Position numbers and translations under genes: made by a program. Positions 16,166 through 25,044 of a stretch of DNA of 64,000 nucleotides are shown here, piece by piece; positions within the stretch are counted from its first letter, which is position 1; the number at the start of each line of letters is the position of its first letter. The notes under the pieces were generated by a model. The model ran no database searches. It was not told the DNA's origin and worked only from the letters and a program-made list of their open reading frames with translations. This stretch comes from CAVVEQ01 sp963806635 (GTDB lineage Bacteria; Chloroflexota; Anaerolineae; Anaerolineales; Anaerolineaceae): the NCBI GenBank assembly GCA_963806635.1, contig CAWDZA010000015.1, positions 558,001 to 622,000 of the forward strand. Reading direction: 5' to 3'.

Positions 16166-18136
16166 TTATTTCGAGACCTCGAAATAGTCCTTTGAAACCA
16201 TTTCCACCGGACCCTGGTAAAGCGTTTTGATCAATTCGATCGAAAGTTTCGATTTAAGGTCAGCATCCTGCCTGGACCAGGTGCGGCTCTTTATCTCGAA
16301 GAAATTTCCAATGGATGGAGAAATCATTTTGTCGATATTGATAAAGAATTCCTCCCCCTTGAAATTCACCAGGAATCGACGGCGATCCTTCTCAATTTCA
16401 ACCTCTTTCACCGGTTTGAAATACTCCCGATAGAAGCGCAGGCTTTGGGTCGCAGGGGCAAGATACCTGGAGCGTGAAAGCAGAACATCCTGCGGGAAAC
16501 GGAATTCCACCGCTTTTCCGATCAGGGTGAGCCGGGAGCGCACAGTGGTCACCTGGCCGCGATCGTCGATAAAATGGTCCTCGCGGTAGCGCAGGAACCC
16601 CTGATTTTCATCATCGAAAATGAAATAGGTATCATATTCGTGGTAATGACGCCGACGGATGATCTCGATCCCGGAGGATTCAAGCGCAGCGATCACCTGC
16701 TCTGGATCCGGGATGGCCGTCTTGGCTTGCACTTCGAAACTCTCCTCCTCGGTTAGCCCGCCGACCGCGATCAACTTGGAAAGAACAGATTCCTCGCGCT
16801 GGATCAGGAAGGTATCTATCCGCCGGGCGTAATCCTGGGCTTCCCTAAGGATCTCATCCTCATTAATAGTGAGCAGGACTTTATCCTGCATCAACCATTT
16901 GCCATCGACCATCACATCGGTGACATCGCTGGATTTGGCGGAATAGACTATTTGCGCATAGGCTGCATTCGGATCACGCTGGAAGCGCGGAGAGCTGTGC
17001 AGACGGGAAAGGTCGATCAGAATCAAATCAGCACGTTTACCCGGCTCGAGCGATCCAGTGATATCGCCAATATGCAGGGCTTTAGCTCCCATGGAAGTAG
17101 ACATTTGAAGTGCCTGCTGGGCTGGCAGGGCAGTGGGATCATTGCTAGTGGTTTTGGCAAGGAACGCAGCCAGGCGAACTTCTTCGAACATATCCAGATC
17201 ATTATTTGACGCCGGGCCATCTGTACCGATGCCAACCTGCAGACCAGCATCTAGCATGCGTTTCACTGGAGCTGCGCCGGAGGCGAGCTTCAAGTTTGAA
17301 GAGGGGTTATGGGCAACGCCGGCGTGGGCATGGAGCAGGGTACGCATTTCTCCATCATCGATCCACACACAATGCGCAGCCAGGACTTTCGCTTCCAACA
17401 AGCCCTGCTTTTTGACCCAGGGCACAACTGGCATACCCTGGTCGCGCCGCATGTTCTCCACTTCAAGCTGGGTTTCTGAAATGTGGATCTGCAGCGGGAT
17501 ATCGAATTCCATTGCCAGGTCCGCTGAAGCACGCAAGATCTCAGGGGTGCAGGTGTATGGCGCGTGCGGAGCAACCGAAGGTACGATTAAAGAATGGTTC
17601 TTCCATTTCTTAATAAACTCGCGGGAATATTCAAGTGATTCCTCGAAGAATTTCGCATCGGGGGTGGGGAACTTCATTACGCTTTCACCGCACACCCCGC
17701 GCATGCCCACTTCAGCGGTGGCGGTGGCAACATCATCCTCGAAATAATACATGTCTGCAAAAGCTGTAACACCGCTGCGGATCAACTCGGCACAGGCCAG
17801 ACGGGTACCCAGATTGACGAATTGGGGGGAGACGAATTCCCGTTCCACCGGCATCATATATCCCATCAGCCAGACGTCCAAACGGAGGTCATCGGCGAGA
17901 CCCCTTAAAAGCGTCATGGGGACGTGTGTGTGGGCGTTTACAAGACCAGGCATTAAAACCTTGCCATGACAATCGATAACATTCGAAGCCGTGTATCGCG
18001 ACCGAATGTCCGCTTCTGGACCTACTGCAAGGATTTTTTGACCCTGGATGGCAATGGCTCCGTTAGAAAATTGAGAAAGGGTCGAATCCATTGTCAAAAT
18101 GAAAGCGTTTACGAGAATGAGATCAGCTTGTTCCAT
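16166..18136 (-). CDS. MTA/SAH deaminase-type amidohydrolase fused to a C-terminal CYTH-like domain
   Basis: A 656-residue two-domain protein. Residues 1-440 are a full amidohydrolase of the 5-methylthioadenosine/S-adenosylhomocysteine deaminase type, with metal and catalytic residues H69 and H71 (NAHTHVPM), H218 and E221 (HISE), H255 (AAHCVW) and D306 (GIGTDGPASNND). Residues from about 467 to 640 resemble a CYTH domain: FEVQAK in place of ExExK, YDTYF, LRYRED, then KEVEIEKDRRRFLVNF and NFFEIKSRTW. CYTH proteins bind or hydrolyse triphosphorylated substrates. Normal deaminases end near residue 440, so this is a fusion. No frameshift or stop separates the parts. The deaminase part is confident; the CYTH call is by eye. 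It lies between cinA-like and glgA genes. Confidence 0.8.
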   Translation of the reverse strand: MEQADLILVNAFILTMDSTLSQFSNGAIAIQGQKILAVGPEADIRSRYTASNVIDCHGKVLMPGLVNAHTHVPMTLLRGLADDLRLDVWLMGYMMPVEREFVSPQFVNLGTRLACAELIRSGVTAFADMYYFEDDVATATAEVGMRGVCGESVMKFPTPDAKFFEESLEYSREFIKKWKNHSLIVPSVAPHAPYTCTPEILRASADLAMEFDIPLQIHISETQLEVENMRRDQGMPVVPWVKKQGLLEAKVLAAHCVWIDDGEMRTLLHAHAGVAHNPSSNLKLASGAAPVKRMLDAGLQVGIGTDGPASNNDLDMFEEVRLAAFLAKTTSNDPTALPAQQALQMSTSMGAKALHIGDITGSLEPGKRADLILIDLSRLHSSPRFQRDPNAAYAQIVYSAKSSDVTDVMVDGKWLMQDKVLLTINEDEILREAQDYARRIDTFLIQREESVLSKLIAVGGLTEEESFEVQAKTAIPDPEQVIAALESSGIEIIRRRHYHEYDTYFIFDDENQGFLRYREDHFIDDRGQVTTVRSRLTLIGKAVEFRFPQDVLLSRSRYLAPATQSLRFYREYFKPVKEVEIEKDRRRFLVNFKGEEFFINIDKMISPSIGNFFEIKSRTWSRQDADLKSKLSIELIKTLYQGPVEMVSKDYFEVSK

Positions 18137-18158
18137 TTATTCCTGCCTTCAGGTGATT

Positions 18159-19307
18159 TTAACCCAGATTCCTGCGAATGAAATCCAAAATCATATTCCT
18201 GCGCCAGGTGTTCAGAGCACCGTTAGGACCGGCAAAGAACCGGGATGAATTAGCTTGCTTGTCACTCCATGACCAGGAAAGTGCCATGCCAGACCGAGAA
18301 GATTCATCAAAGAAATGAATTTCGAGGCACGGATCAAAACATTCATCCGGTGAGATAAAGCCATTTTTCATCTCTGCAGATTTCGGATAATCTGCTTGAG
18401 GTTTGGTGAAATTCATGTACGGCAGGAAATCTCCTGGGATTATTTTTTGGAGCTCTTCATGGTCCAGCCCGGTTGTAATAACCCGAAGGTTTATTTTCAT
18501 TTCCTTAAATCGATCTGACACAACCGACGAAAGGCTTTGGGAACCCTCTCCAAATATGTGATCTGTAAGCCGGGCTGTGATCTGGGCGCGAAAAGGATCG
18601 ATGAGCTCGGCTGCAGCTTTCGTGTTATCAGCTCTGGCCGTGATGCGGATATCCACCAAACCTGGATGTGCGAGCAGGCCGACTGTTGGGTTCCGGGATC
18701 TTTCAAGATCGGCGATCTGCTCATCCACCATGGATTCACCGATACCTGAGCAATGCAGGATGGTTGACATAATTACCGAATGGATTTGATATTTTTTCTG
18801 AATGAAAGGGAGAATGCTCTCCAGCAAAATGATCTCCATTTCACCTGGAACTCCAGGCAGCGAGGTGACCATTCGATCGTCCAACTCTACGATGAATGCA
18901 GGCGCAGTCCCGACAGGGTTTTGAACAGCAATTGCCCCTTCTGGAATGAATGCCTGAACACGGTTATTATCTGTGGCAGGGCGATTCAGAAGCTGAAAAC
19001 GTGCCTGAATCGATTCCCAAAGAACGTCATGGAAAACAAGTTCTCGGTAAAAAGCGGATGCCACAGCCGCCCGGGTGGGATCATCCACTGTGGGGCCCAG
19101 ACCGCCAGTTGTGATGACGATTTGCGCACGTTGCAGCGATTCGCGGATCATCACCGCGATACGTTCCTGGTTATCCCCAACGATCGAGGTGCGAAAAAGG
19201 TCGATTCCCAATTCTCGCAGATGCCGGGCAATATATGCGGTGTTGGTATCAACATTATCACCAAGCAGCAATTCCGTGCCGATTGCGATGATTTCAGCAG
19301 TAGTCAT
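18159..19307 (-). CDS. cinA: CinA-like protein with degenerate C-terminal domain
   Basis: A 382-residue protein. The N-terminal half is the molybdopterin-binding-fold (COG1058) domain of CinA: EIIAIGTELLLGDNVDTN, ITTGGLGPTVDDPTR and TSLPGVPGEME. CinA proteins cleave ADP-ribose or deamidate NMN. The C-terminal deamidase domain would normally show AESCTGG and PGSS-type motifs. Here residues 250-382 keep only a faint match (FFAGPNGALNTWRRNMILDFI) and no catalytic Ser block, so NMN deamidation is doubtful. A TAAAAT lies six bases before the ATG, suggesting a leaderless message. It heads the operon that runs into glgA and malQ. Confidence 0.82.
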   Translation of the reverse strand: MTTAEIIAIGTELLLGDNVDTNTAYIARHLRELGIDLFRTSIVGDNQERIAVMIRESLQRAQIVITTGGLGPTVDDPTRAAVASAFYRELVFHDVLWESIQARFQLLNRPATDNNRVQAFIPEGAIAVQNPVGTAPAFIVELDDRMVTSLPGVPGEMEIILLESILPFIQKKYQIHSVIMSTILHCSGIGESMVDEQIADLERSRNPTVGLLAHPGLVDIRITARADNTKAAAELIDPFRAQITARLTDHIFGEGSQSLSSVVSDRFKEMKINLRVITTGLDHEELQKIIPGDFLPYMNFTKPQADYPKSAEMKNGFISPDECFDPCLEIHFFDESSRSGMALSWSWSDKQANSSRFFAGPNGALNTWRRNMILDFIRRNLG

Positions 19308-19313
19308 TTTATT

Positions 19314-19344
19314 ATTTTATCAGGGTGAATGCTGGTCATGTTAA
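19314..19344 (-). promoter_or_regulatory. Possible promoter of the cinA operon with leaderless start
   Basis: On the minus strand TTAACA (19339-19344) and TAAAAT (19314-19319) are 19 bases apart, and the -10 ends six bases before the ATG at 19307. Spacing is long, so confidence is low. Confidence 0.35.
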
Positions 19345-19358
19345 GTTGTAGATAAAGA

Positions 19359-19377
19359 AGGGGTAAATAATACCCCT
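19359..19377 (-). terminator. Hairpin downstream of the cNMP-binding protein gene
   Basis: AGGGGTA and TACCCCT form a 7-bp stem with a 5-base AATAA loop, followed on the minus strand by a T-rich stretch. It separates the cNMP gene from cinA. Confidence 0.5.
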
Positions 19378-19457
19378 GAACCAAAAAATTGATGTTTCGT
19401 ATTGGCTGGCAGGTAAATATTGTAAGACTGATAACGAAATTATGGCAATATTTTGGA

Positions 19458-19961
19458 TCAGTAAGAAGATCCCTGCTGCTGGTAAAGGAGCGCTTCACGG
19501 ATCTGCAGGTCAGCATTGCGGATCTTTCTGGCAAGGTCCACCGAGAGGTTGTACATCACAATGTAACCAAGCTCCGGGTTTGATTTGCACAGCTCGAGGA
19601 ACCTAGCCCTTGTGATTTTAAGCAATCTGGTGTTATTTTCGCGGGCTATGGCGCTTGCAGAGCGGATACCTTCATCGACCAGGGCGATCTCTCCAAAACT
19701 CTGACCTTTGCGAAGAAGCGCGATGGCGGAAGGTTGGTTCGACTTTCGGTGGGAAGGTGCTACCAGGTCGGGATTGACCAGGATCTCCACAAGTCCCTGT
19801 TCCACCAAATAAAGCTCACCTTCGCGTGTGTTTTCCGAAAAGATAACCTCTCCCTCTTGAAAAACCAACTCCTCGCAGAGGTTCTCGATCAATTTCACCT
19901 GGCTGGGGTTAAGGTTATAGAATAGATCAGTCTCTATCAGGAAATTGTTATACTTGGTCAT
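19458..19961 (-). CDS. Single-domain cyclic-nucleotide-binding (cNMP) protein
   Basis: A 167-residue Crp/EPAC-type cNMP-binding domain without an HTH. It begins FYNLNPSQVKLIENLCEELV and continues with FQEGEVIFSENTREGELYLV and the phosphate-binding cassette GQSFGEIALVDEGIRSASAI, where FGEIAL and RSAS are the expected ligand residues. It ends in a helical tail rich in Gln. Such proteins sense cAMP or cGMP and act through partners; none is evident here. GGAAGG lies upstream of the ATG. It is a single gene, divergent from yraN. Confidence 0.85.
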   Translation of the reverse strand: MTKYNNFLIETDLFYNLNPSQVKLIENLCEELVFQEGEVIFSENTREGELYLVEQGLVEILVNPDLVAPSHRKSNQPSAIALLRKGQSFGEIALVDEGIRSASAIARENNTRLLKITRARFLELCKSNPELGYIVMYNLSVDLARKIRNADLQIREALLYQQQGSSY

Positions 19962-20031
19962 AATTTCCTTCCAATATGGAATTAGTCACTCCTAGAAATC
20001 ATACAACAAACTTAAGTGAAATACAAATCGG

Positions 20032-20403
20032 ATGACAAAAAAGAAAAACTGGAATCAGGAAATTGGGAGACGCGGAGAAGATCTGGCAGAGGAGTATTTT
20101 CGCAATCTTGGGTTTGAGATTCTTGCCCGAAACTATCATACCGCCTATGGAGAAATAGACCTGGTTATCGAAAAAGAAAAGATGATCATCTTCATAGAGG
20201 TAAAAACCCGGACTGGATTGGAATACGGATATGGCGAAACAGCTGTGGATTCTGGCAAGTTGGAGCACCTGACGGCAGCCGCCGAATATTATATGGCTGC
20301 CGAGAACGTGGATACTGAATCTTGGCAAATTGACGTATTGGCCGTCATGATCAATCCCAAAGGCGCCGCACCCGAATATGAATGGTTTGAAAATGTTGCC
20401 TGA
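20032..20403 (+). CDS. yraN: YraN/UPF0102-family endonuclease-like protein
   Basis: A 123-residue UPF0102 protein. Motifs RRGEDLAEEYFRNLGFEILARNY, GEIDLV and IIFIEVKTR show the PD-(D/E)XK-like core (E, D and ExK) typical of the family, whose cellular role is not settled. The C terminus DVLAVMINPKG is also conserved. It overlaps miaA by up to 26 bases, so the two genes are coupled. Confidence 0.9.
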   Translation: MTKKKNWNQEIGRRGEDLAEEYFRNLGFEILARNYHTAYGEIDLVIEKEKMIIFIEVKTRTGLEYGYGETAVDSGKLEHLTAAAEYYMAAENVDTESWQIDVLAVMINPKGAAPEYEWFENVA

Positions 20404-21340
20404 ATACCCCGCGAATGGATTAATTCTAATCGTTGGACCAACGGCAGTGGGGAAAACCCGGTTTGCGATTACACTTGCTCAGGAGATCAATGGCGAGATC
20501 ATTTCAGCGGATTCAAGATCTTTCTATCGGGGGATGGACATCGGGACGGCTAAACCAACAAAGGAAGAACAAGCACGTGTGCCGCACCATCTTGTCAATA
20601 TCGCCGAGCCGGATGAAACCATTAGCTTAAACCTTTTCCTAAAACTCGTGCATTCCACAATTAAGGGAGTTCATTCACGAGGAAAAATACCAATTCTCGT
20701 CGGAGGAACCGGTCAATATATGCGATCCATCCTAGATGGTTGGCAGATTCCGGAGGGTGAGCCTGACAAAACGTTGCGGTTGGTTCTCGAAAGCCTGGGG
20801 AAGGCAGAAGGTGAAAGCCGATTTCACGAACAACTAGCCGTTCTGGATAAAGATGCTGCGCTGACCATAGACCCAAAGAATCAGCGCCGGGTGGTGCGAG
20901 CGATGGAGGTGATTTTTACCACCGGGCGCAAGTTTTCTGAGCAGAAAACGCGAACAGGCAGTACGTACTCAAATTTAGTGATTGGACTCACCTTGCCAAG
21001 AGATGTTTTGTATGCCAGGGTGGACGCCCGGATTGAGCAAATGGTTAAGGCTGGGTTGGAAAGCGAAACCCGGAGTTTGGTGGAAAAGGGATACAACTGG
21101 GATCTGCCCTCGATGTCTGCCATTGGGTATAAGGAAATGGGCATGATGATCCGAGGCGAGATTTCCGAACCAGAGGCTATCGTGTTGATGAAAAGACGCA
21201 CGCGTATTTTTATTCGAAGACAGTCGGCCTGGTTCAAACCAGACGACACAGGGATTCACTGGTTTGATGCAGATCGTGAAATTCTCCAAAGTGTCGAGAA
21301 CTTGCTTTCAAATGATGCATCCTGGAGCATGAGGCCTTAA
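20378..21340 (+). CDS. miaA: tRNA dimethylallyltransferase MiaA
   Basis: A 320-residue MiaA, adding a dimethylallyl group to A37 of tRNAs that read UNN codons. The P-loop is VGPTAVGKTRFAI; ISADSRSFYRGMDIGTAKPT, VGGTGQYMRSILDGW and PKNQRRVVRAMEV follow, all standard. The start may be the ATG at 20393 (MLPEYPANG), because neither ATG has a clear ribosome site. It overlaps yraN upstream, and its TAA shares bases with the ATG of the acyl-CoA synthetase (TAATG). The dimethylallyl donor could come from the isoprenoid genes at 37.6-39.6 kb. Confidence 0.95.
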   Translation: MNGLKMLPEYPANGLILIVGPTAVGKTRFAITLAQEINGEIISADSRSFYRGMDIGTAKPTKEEQARVPHHLVNIAEPDETISLNLFLKLVHSTIKGVHSRGKIPILVGGTGQYMRSILDGWQIPEGEPDKTLRLVLESLGKAEGESRFHEQLAVLDKDAALTIDPKNQRRVVRAMEVIFTTGRKFSEQKTRTGSTYSNLVIGLTLPRDVLYARVDARIEQMVKAGLESETRSLVEKGYNWDLPSMSAIGYKEMGMMIRGEISEPEAIVLMKRRTRIFIRRQSAWFKPDDTGIHWFDADREILQSVENLLSNDASWSMRP

Positions 21341-22989
21341 TGGAAATGATCAATGGTTCTCCTTGGGTAGAACATTATGACCCAGGTGTTTCCTCTCACC
21401 TGAATTATCCAAAACTGACACTGGTTGGGATTTTAGGGATGGCAGCAGAGTCGAAACCAGATCAGGATTGTATTATTTATGGCTCACGGAAGATCTCTTA
21501 TAAGGATATTCACAATTCCAGTACGTCTCTAGCAGGTAACCTTATCGCACAGGGCTTATCAAAAGGCGACAGAGTGGGTGTTTTACTAGGGAACACCCCA
21601 GCTTTTTTGCAGGCATTTTTTGCAATTCTAAAAGCCGGTGGAGTGGTCGTGGCGATTAATCCACATCATAAGTTACCGGAGATTGTGTATGTATTAAATG
21701 ATTCAGATGTTTCTATTTTAATTACAGATCCTTCTCACGACGATCTCGCGAAGGAAATTAGGCAAGCAACTGGTAAAAAAGTACTGGTTATCCCTGATCA
21801 CTTCCCTGGACTCGACTCACCGACAGGGAGCGATTTTAATAAAGAAATAAATAGTGAAAAGCAAAACTATATTGAAAATAGAGATTTCGATATAAATTAT
21901 CCGATCATTACCCCAGATGATCCGGCCATCTTCCAATATAGCGGGGGGACGACAGGGACGCCCAAAGCTGCCATCGGGTCGCATTGGAATCTGGTTGCAA
22001 ATGTTATTCAATTTAGTGAATGGCTAAAGAATCTTCCGAATCCCAACCCGGTATTTTTCAGCGCCATTCCTTTTTATCATGTTTATGGAATGGTGTTGGC
22101 AATGTGCCTGCCGATTTACATGAAGACCACCTTGATCGCGCAGGATAAATTTCACGAAATGTATTCAACCATCGCTTTGATCAATCAATACCAGCCGGAT
22201 GTATCTCCTCTTGTTCCGACTATGTTTCGATCATTGATCAAAGATCCACATTTTGGGGAGCTTCATTATGGTGCGTTGAAGATTTGTATTTCGGGATCAG
22301 CTCCCCTGGAGGATTCGCTGAAAAATGAATTTGAAGCCAGGACAGGAGCGACAATTCTGGAGGGATATGGCTTATCAGAAGCACCTACTGCAACGCACTG
22401 CAATCCTTTGAGCGGACAAAGAAAGACTGGTTCCATTGGATTACCACTGCCTGATGTGGAGTGCAAAATAGTGGATATGGATAATGGGGATCAAATTCTT
22501 CCAATCGGTGAGACCGGCGAATTAATCCTGAATGGTCCACAGGTGATGCGTGGTTATCACAATCGAAATGAGGAAACTTGTGAAGTCATTCGAAATGGCT
22601 GGTTATTCACAGGCGATATCGCCAGAATGGATCCAGACGGATATTTCTACATAACTGGTCGAAAGAAGGAATTGATCAAAGTTAACGGTTTGCAGGTATG
22701 GCCAGGGGAGGTGGAAAATGTGATCAGGCTTTTCCCCGGGATAAGCGATGTTGTGGTGGCGGGAATTCCGGACGCAGAAACCGGGGAACGCCCGAAAGCC
22801 TGGGTCATTCCAGTCGGGGATGTTGTGTTTGATATAAACACATTGAAAAAGTTTTGTAAGGATTACCTGGCTGATTACAAGATTCCGCGAGAGTTTGAAA
22901 TGGTGCGGGAATTCCCTCGCAGCAATATCGGTAAGGTACTCCGTAGAGAACTCGTTCGTCGGAATAATGAGAAAAAACATCCCGGGTGA
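21340..22989 (+). CDS. Long-chain acyl-CoA synthetase (AMP-forming)
   Basis: A 549-residue ANL-superfamily enzyme that activates carboxylic acids as acyl-adenylates and then CoA thioesters. The P-loop is QYSGGTTGTPKAAIGSHWN. The A5 motif is GYGLSEAPTATHCNP, and the A8/A10 region is TGRKKELIKVNGLQVWPGEVE with the catalytic Lys in NIGKVLRREL. Overall resemblance is to FadD-type fatty-acyl-CoA ligases; the exact chain length is unknown. It starts inside the miaA stop, and its own stop lies within a strong terminator hairpin. Confidence 0.88.
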   Translation: MEMINGSPWVEHYDPGVSSHLNYPKLTLVGILGMAAESKPDQDCIIYGSRKISYKDIHNSSTSLAGNLIAQGLSKGDRVGVLLGNTPAFLQAFFAILKAGGVVVAINPHHKLPEIVYVLNDSDVSILITDPSHDDLAKEIRQATGKKVLVIPDHFPGLDSPTGSDFNKEINSEKQNYIENRDFDINYPIITPDDPAIFQYSGGTTGTPKAAIGSHWNLVANVIQFSEWLKNLPNPNPVFFSAIPFYHVYGMVLAMCLPIYMKTTLIAQDKFHEMYSTIALINQYQPDVSPLVPTMFRSLIKDPHFGELHYGALKICISGSAPLEDSLKNEFEARTGATILEGYGLSEAPTATHCNPLSGQRKTGSIGLPLPDVECKIVDMDNGDQILPIGETGELILNGPQVMRGYHNRNEETCEVIRNGWLFTGDIARMDPDGYFYITGRKKELIKVNGLQVWPGEVENVIRLFPGISDVVVAGIPDAETGERPKAWVIPVGDVVFDINTLKKFCKDYLADYKIPREFEMVREFPRSNIGKVLRRELVRRNNEKKHPG

Positions 22990-23006
22990 CCCCGGGATGT
23001 TTTTTT
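22972..23006. terminator. Bidirectional rho-independent terminator between acyl-CoA synthetase and ftsH
   Basis: A 15-bp stem (AAAAAACATCCCGGG with CCCGGGATGTTTTTT) has a TGAC loop, which is part of the acyl-CoA synthetase stop region. A/T runs flank both sides, so it can end both converging transcripts. Confidence 0.92.
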
Positions 23007-23013
23007 GAGCGAA

Positions 23014-24873
23014 TTATCCTGTCGAAAATGCGGGAGTACCGCTGTCTTTCTTGACCGGTGTTGGGAAAATCTTCTGAAAATCATCCTTGGAAAGCGTTTC
23101 AACTTCCAGAAGTTTCTGCGCGACCGCATCCAGCTGTTTTCGATATTTGATGAGGATCTTGCGCGCATCCTTGTAAGCTGTGTTGACAATGGTGCGAACC
23201 TCGGAATCGATTTCCTCAGCGACAGCCTCGGAATAATCCCGCTGTTCGGATATTTCCCTACCCAGGAAGATCAACTCTTCCTTCTGACCATAGACCATAG
23301 GTCCCATGCTGGCACTCATTCCCAGCCGGGTGACCATCGTGCGGGCAAGTTTGGTCACCCGTTCGATATCGTTGGATGCGCCAGAAGTGATATCGTCGAA
23401 GACAATCTCCTCCGCTGCGCGTCCGCCAAGCAATGCAACCAACTCGGCAAGTAGTTTTTTACGCGGCATGAGGATGCGATCCTCTTCCGGAAGGGGCATT
23501 GTGTAACCCCCGGCCATTCCGCGTCCAATGATCGTGATCTTATGAACGGGGTCGTGTTCTGGTAAAGCATTCATGATCACCGCGTGACCGGCTTCGTGAT
23601 AAGCGATGATTTTCTTTTCCTCAGGGCTGATCAGCCTGCTCTTGCGTTCCGGACCGGCGATGACACGTTCAATGGATTCCTCCAGCTCTGCCTGACCGAT
23701 GATCTTCTTGTCGCGGCGGGCGGAGAGAATGGCGGCTTCATTGACCAGGTTTTCGATATCTGCGCCAACGAAACCCGGCGTGGCACGAGCGAGTGCGCTC
23801 AGATCTACATCTGGAGCTAGCGGTTTGCCCTTAACATGCACTTTTAGAATCGCCTCGCGGCCTTTTACATCTGGCCGATCCAGCACCACCCGGCGGTCAA
23901 AGCGCCCAGGCCGCAGCAAGGCAGGGTCAAGGATATCAGGGCGGTTTGTGGCAGCGATGATAATGACATTTGTATCCGTATCGAAGCCGTCCATTTCGAC
24001 GAGGAGTTGATTTAGGGTTTGTTCTCGCTCGTCATGACTGCCACCCAGTCCAGCACCTCGCTGACGGCCGACCGCGTCGATCTCATCCACGAAAACAATA
24101 GCAGGAGAATGCCTTTTCGCCTGTTCGAAAAGATCCCGGACGCGGGAGGCACCCACACCAACAAACATTTCAACAAATTCAGAACCAGAAATCGAGAAGA
24201 AAGGAACCCCCGCCTCGCCGGAGACTGCCTTGGCCATGAGGGTCTTGCCTGTTCCGGGAGGACCTACCAGAAGAACACCCTTGGGAATACGGGCGCCTAT
24301 TTGGATGAACTTTTGGGGTTCGCGCAGGAACTCAACGATCTCCTCAAGTTCTTCTTTGGATTCTTCAACACCAGCGACATCCTGAAAGGTTACCGTCGGA
24401 TTTTCGCCGGAAAACATGCGGGCTTTGGATTTGCCAAAGGACATGGCGGCGTTGTTGCTGCCCTGCGCCTGGCGAAAGATCAGAAAAACCAGAAAACCCA
24501 GCGCAAGCATTGGGATGATATAGGGGAGTGAACTCAGCACCATGGACATGAAGCTGGGTGGGATCACTTCGACAGTAATTTTGGTTGAGATCAACCCTTC
24601 AGACGTTACTCCGTAATCGAGCAACTGTTGAACAAGGGTGGATTCCGTCTCTTTTACCGTGTCTTTTTCAGTTCCGTCGTTATAAACCACATGGATCCGG
24701 TTGTTCTCGCTCGATTGGATCTTGGCAACCAGGCCGCTATTAACATCATTAGCCAACTGATTTATAGTCAGGGATTTCTGATCCGATTTGTTATTAAAGC
24801 TGTAGAAGACAAGAATAAAAATAGAAACCAGTAGAATTATATAAACTATGTATGATTGATTTCGGGAACCCAC
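23014..24873 (-). CDS. ftsH: ATP-dependent zinc metalloprotease FtsH
   Basis: A 619-residue membrane AAA+ protease for membrane-protein quality control. Two N-terminal transmembrane helices (about residues 8-25 and 108-128) flank an extracytoplasmic domain. The AAA module shows Walker A GPPGTGKTLMAK, Walker B IVFVDEID and the second region of homology ATNRPDILDPALLRPGRFDR. The zinc site is AYHEAGHAV. The start is GTG at 24873, with GAGGAGG placed correctly upstream. A TATAAT (minus strand, 24912-24917) precedes it. It is a single gene ending at the shared terminator. Confidence 0.97.
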   Translation of the reverse strand: MGSRNQSYIVYIILLVSIFILVFYSFNNKSDQKSLTINQLANDVNSGLVAKIQSSENNRIHVVYNDGTEKDTVKETESTLVQQLLDYGVTSEGLISTKITVEVIPPSFMSMVLSSLPYIIPMLALGFLVFLIFRQAQGSNNAAMSFGKSKARMFSGENPTVTFQDVAGVEESKEELEEIVEFLREPQKFIQIGARIPKGVLLVGPPGTGKTLMAKAVSGEAGVPFFSISGSEFVEMFVGVGASRVRDLFEQAKRHSPAIVFVDEIDAVGRQRGAGLGGSHDEREQTLNQLLVEMDGFDTDTNVIIIAATNRPDILDPALLRPGRFDRRVVLDRPDVKGREAILKVHVKGKPLAPDVDLSALARATPGFVGADIENLVNEAAILSARRDKKIIGQAELEESIERVIAGPERKSRLISPEEKKIIAYHEAGHAVIMNALPEHDPVHKITIIGRGMAGGYTMPLPEEDRILMPRKKLLAELVALLGGRAAEEIVFDDITSGASNDIERVTKLARTMVTRLGMSASMGPMVYGQKEELIFLGREISEQRDYSEAVAEEIDSEVRTIVNTAYKDARKILIKYRKQLDAVAQKLLEVETLSKDDFQKIFPTPVKKDSGTPAFSTG

Positions 24874-24983
24874 TCGTTCCTCCTCTGCAATTTCAGACCA
24901 AATTTATCTTTATTATACCTTCCTGTCGATAAAATCTCTAATATGTATGAGGTGAAATGGAAATATTAATATTATTCATATAG

Positions 24984-25019
24984 AAAATCCCCTCGGTAAT
25001 CAGTGACTGAGGGGATTTT
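24984..25019 (-). terminator. Rho-independent terminator after the efp/Cys-rich gene pair
   Basis: AAAATCCCCTC pairs with GAGGGGATTTT across a 14-base loop, giving a T-rich 3' end on the minus strand, just past the stop at 25045. Confidence 0.85.
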
Positions 25020-25044
25020 GATAAATTGGGCACTCAGGCTCTGC

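Noticed and set aside
17133..17747. 204-codon plus-strand open frame
   Set aside because: It is antisense to the deaminase-CYTH gene, Ala/Ser/Arg-rich with no motif; a codon-bias shadow.
24019..24531. 170-codon plus-strand open frame over ftsH
   Set aside because: The minus strand there encodes the FtsH AAA core; the plus frame has no recognisable content.
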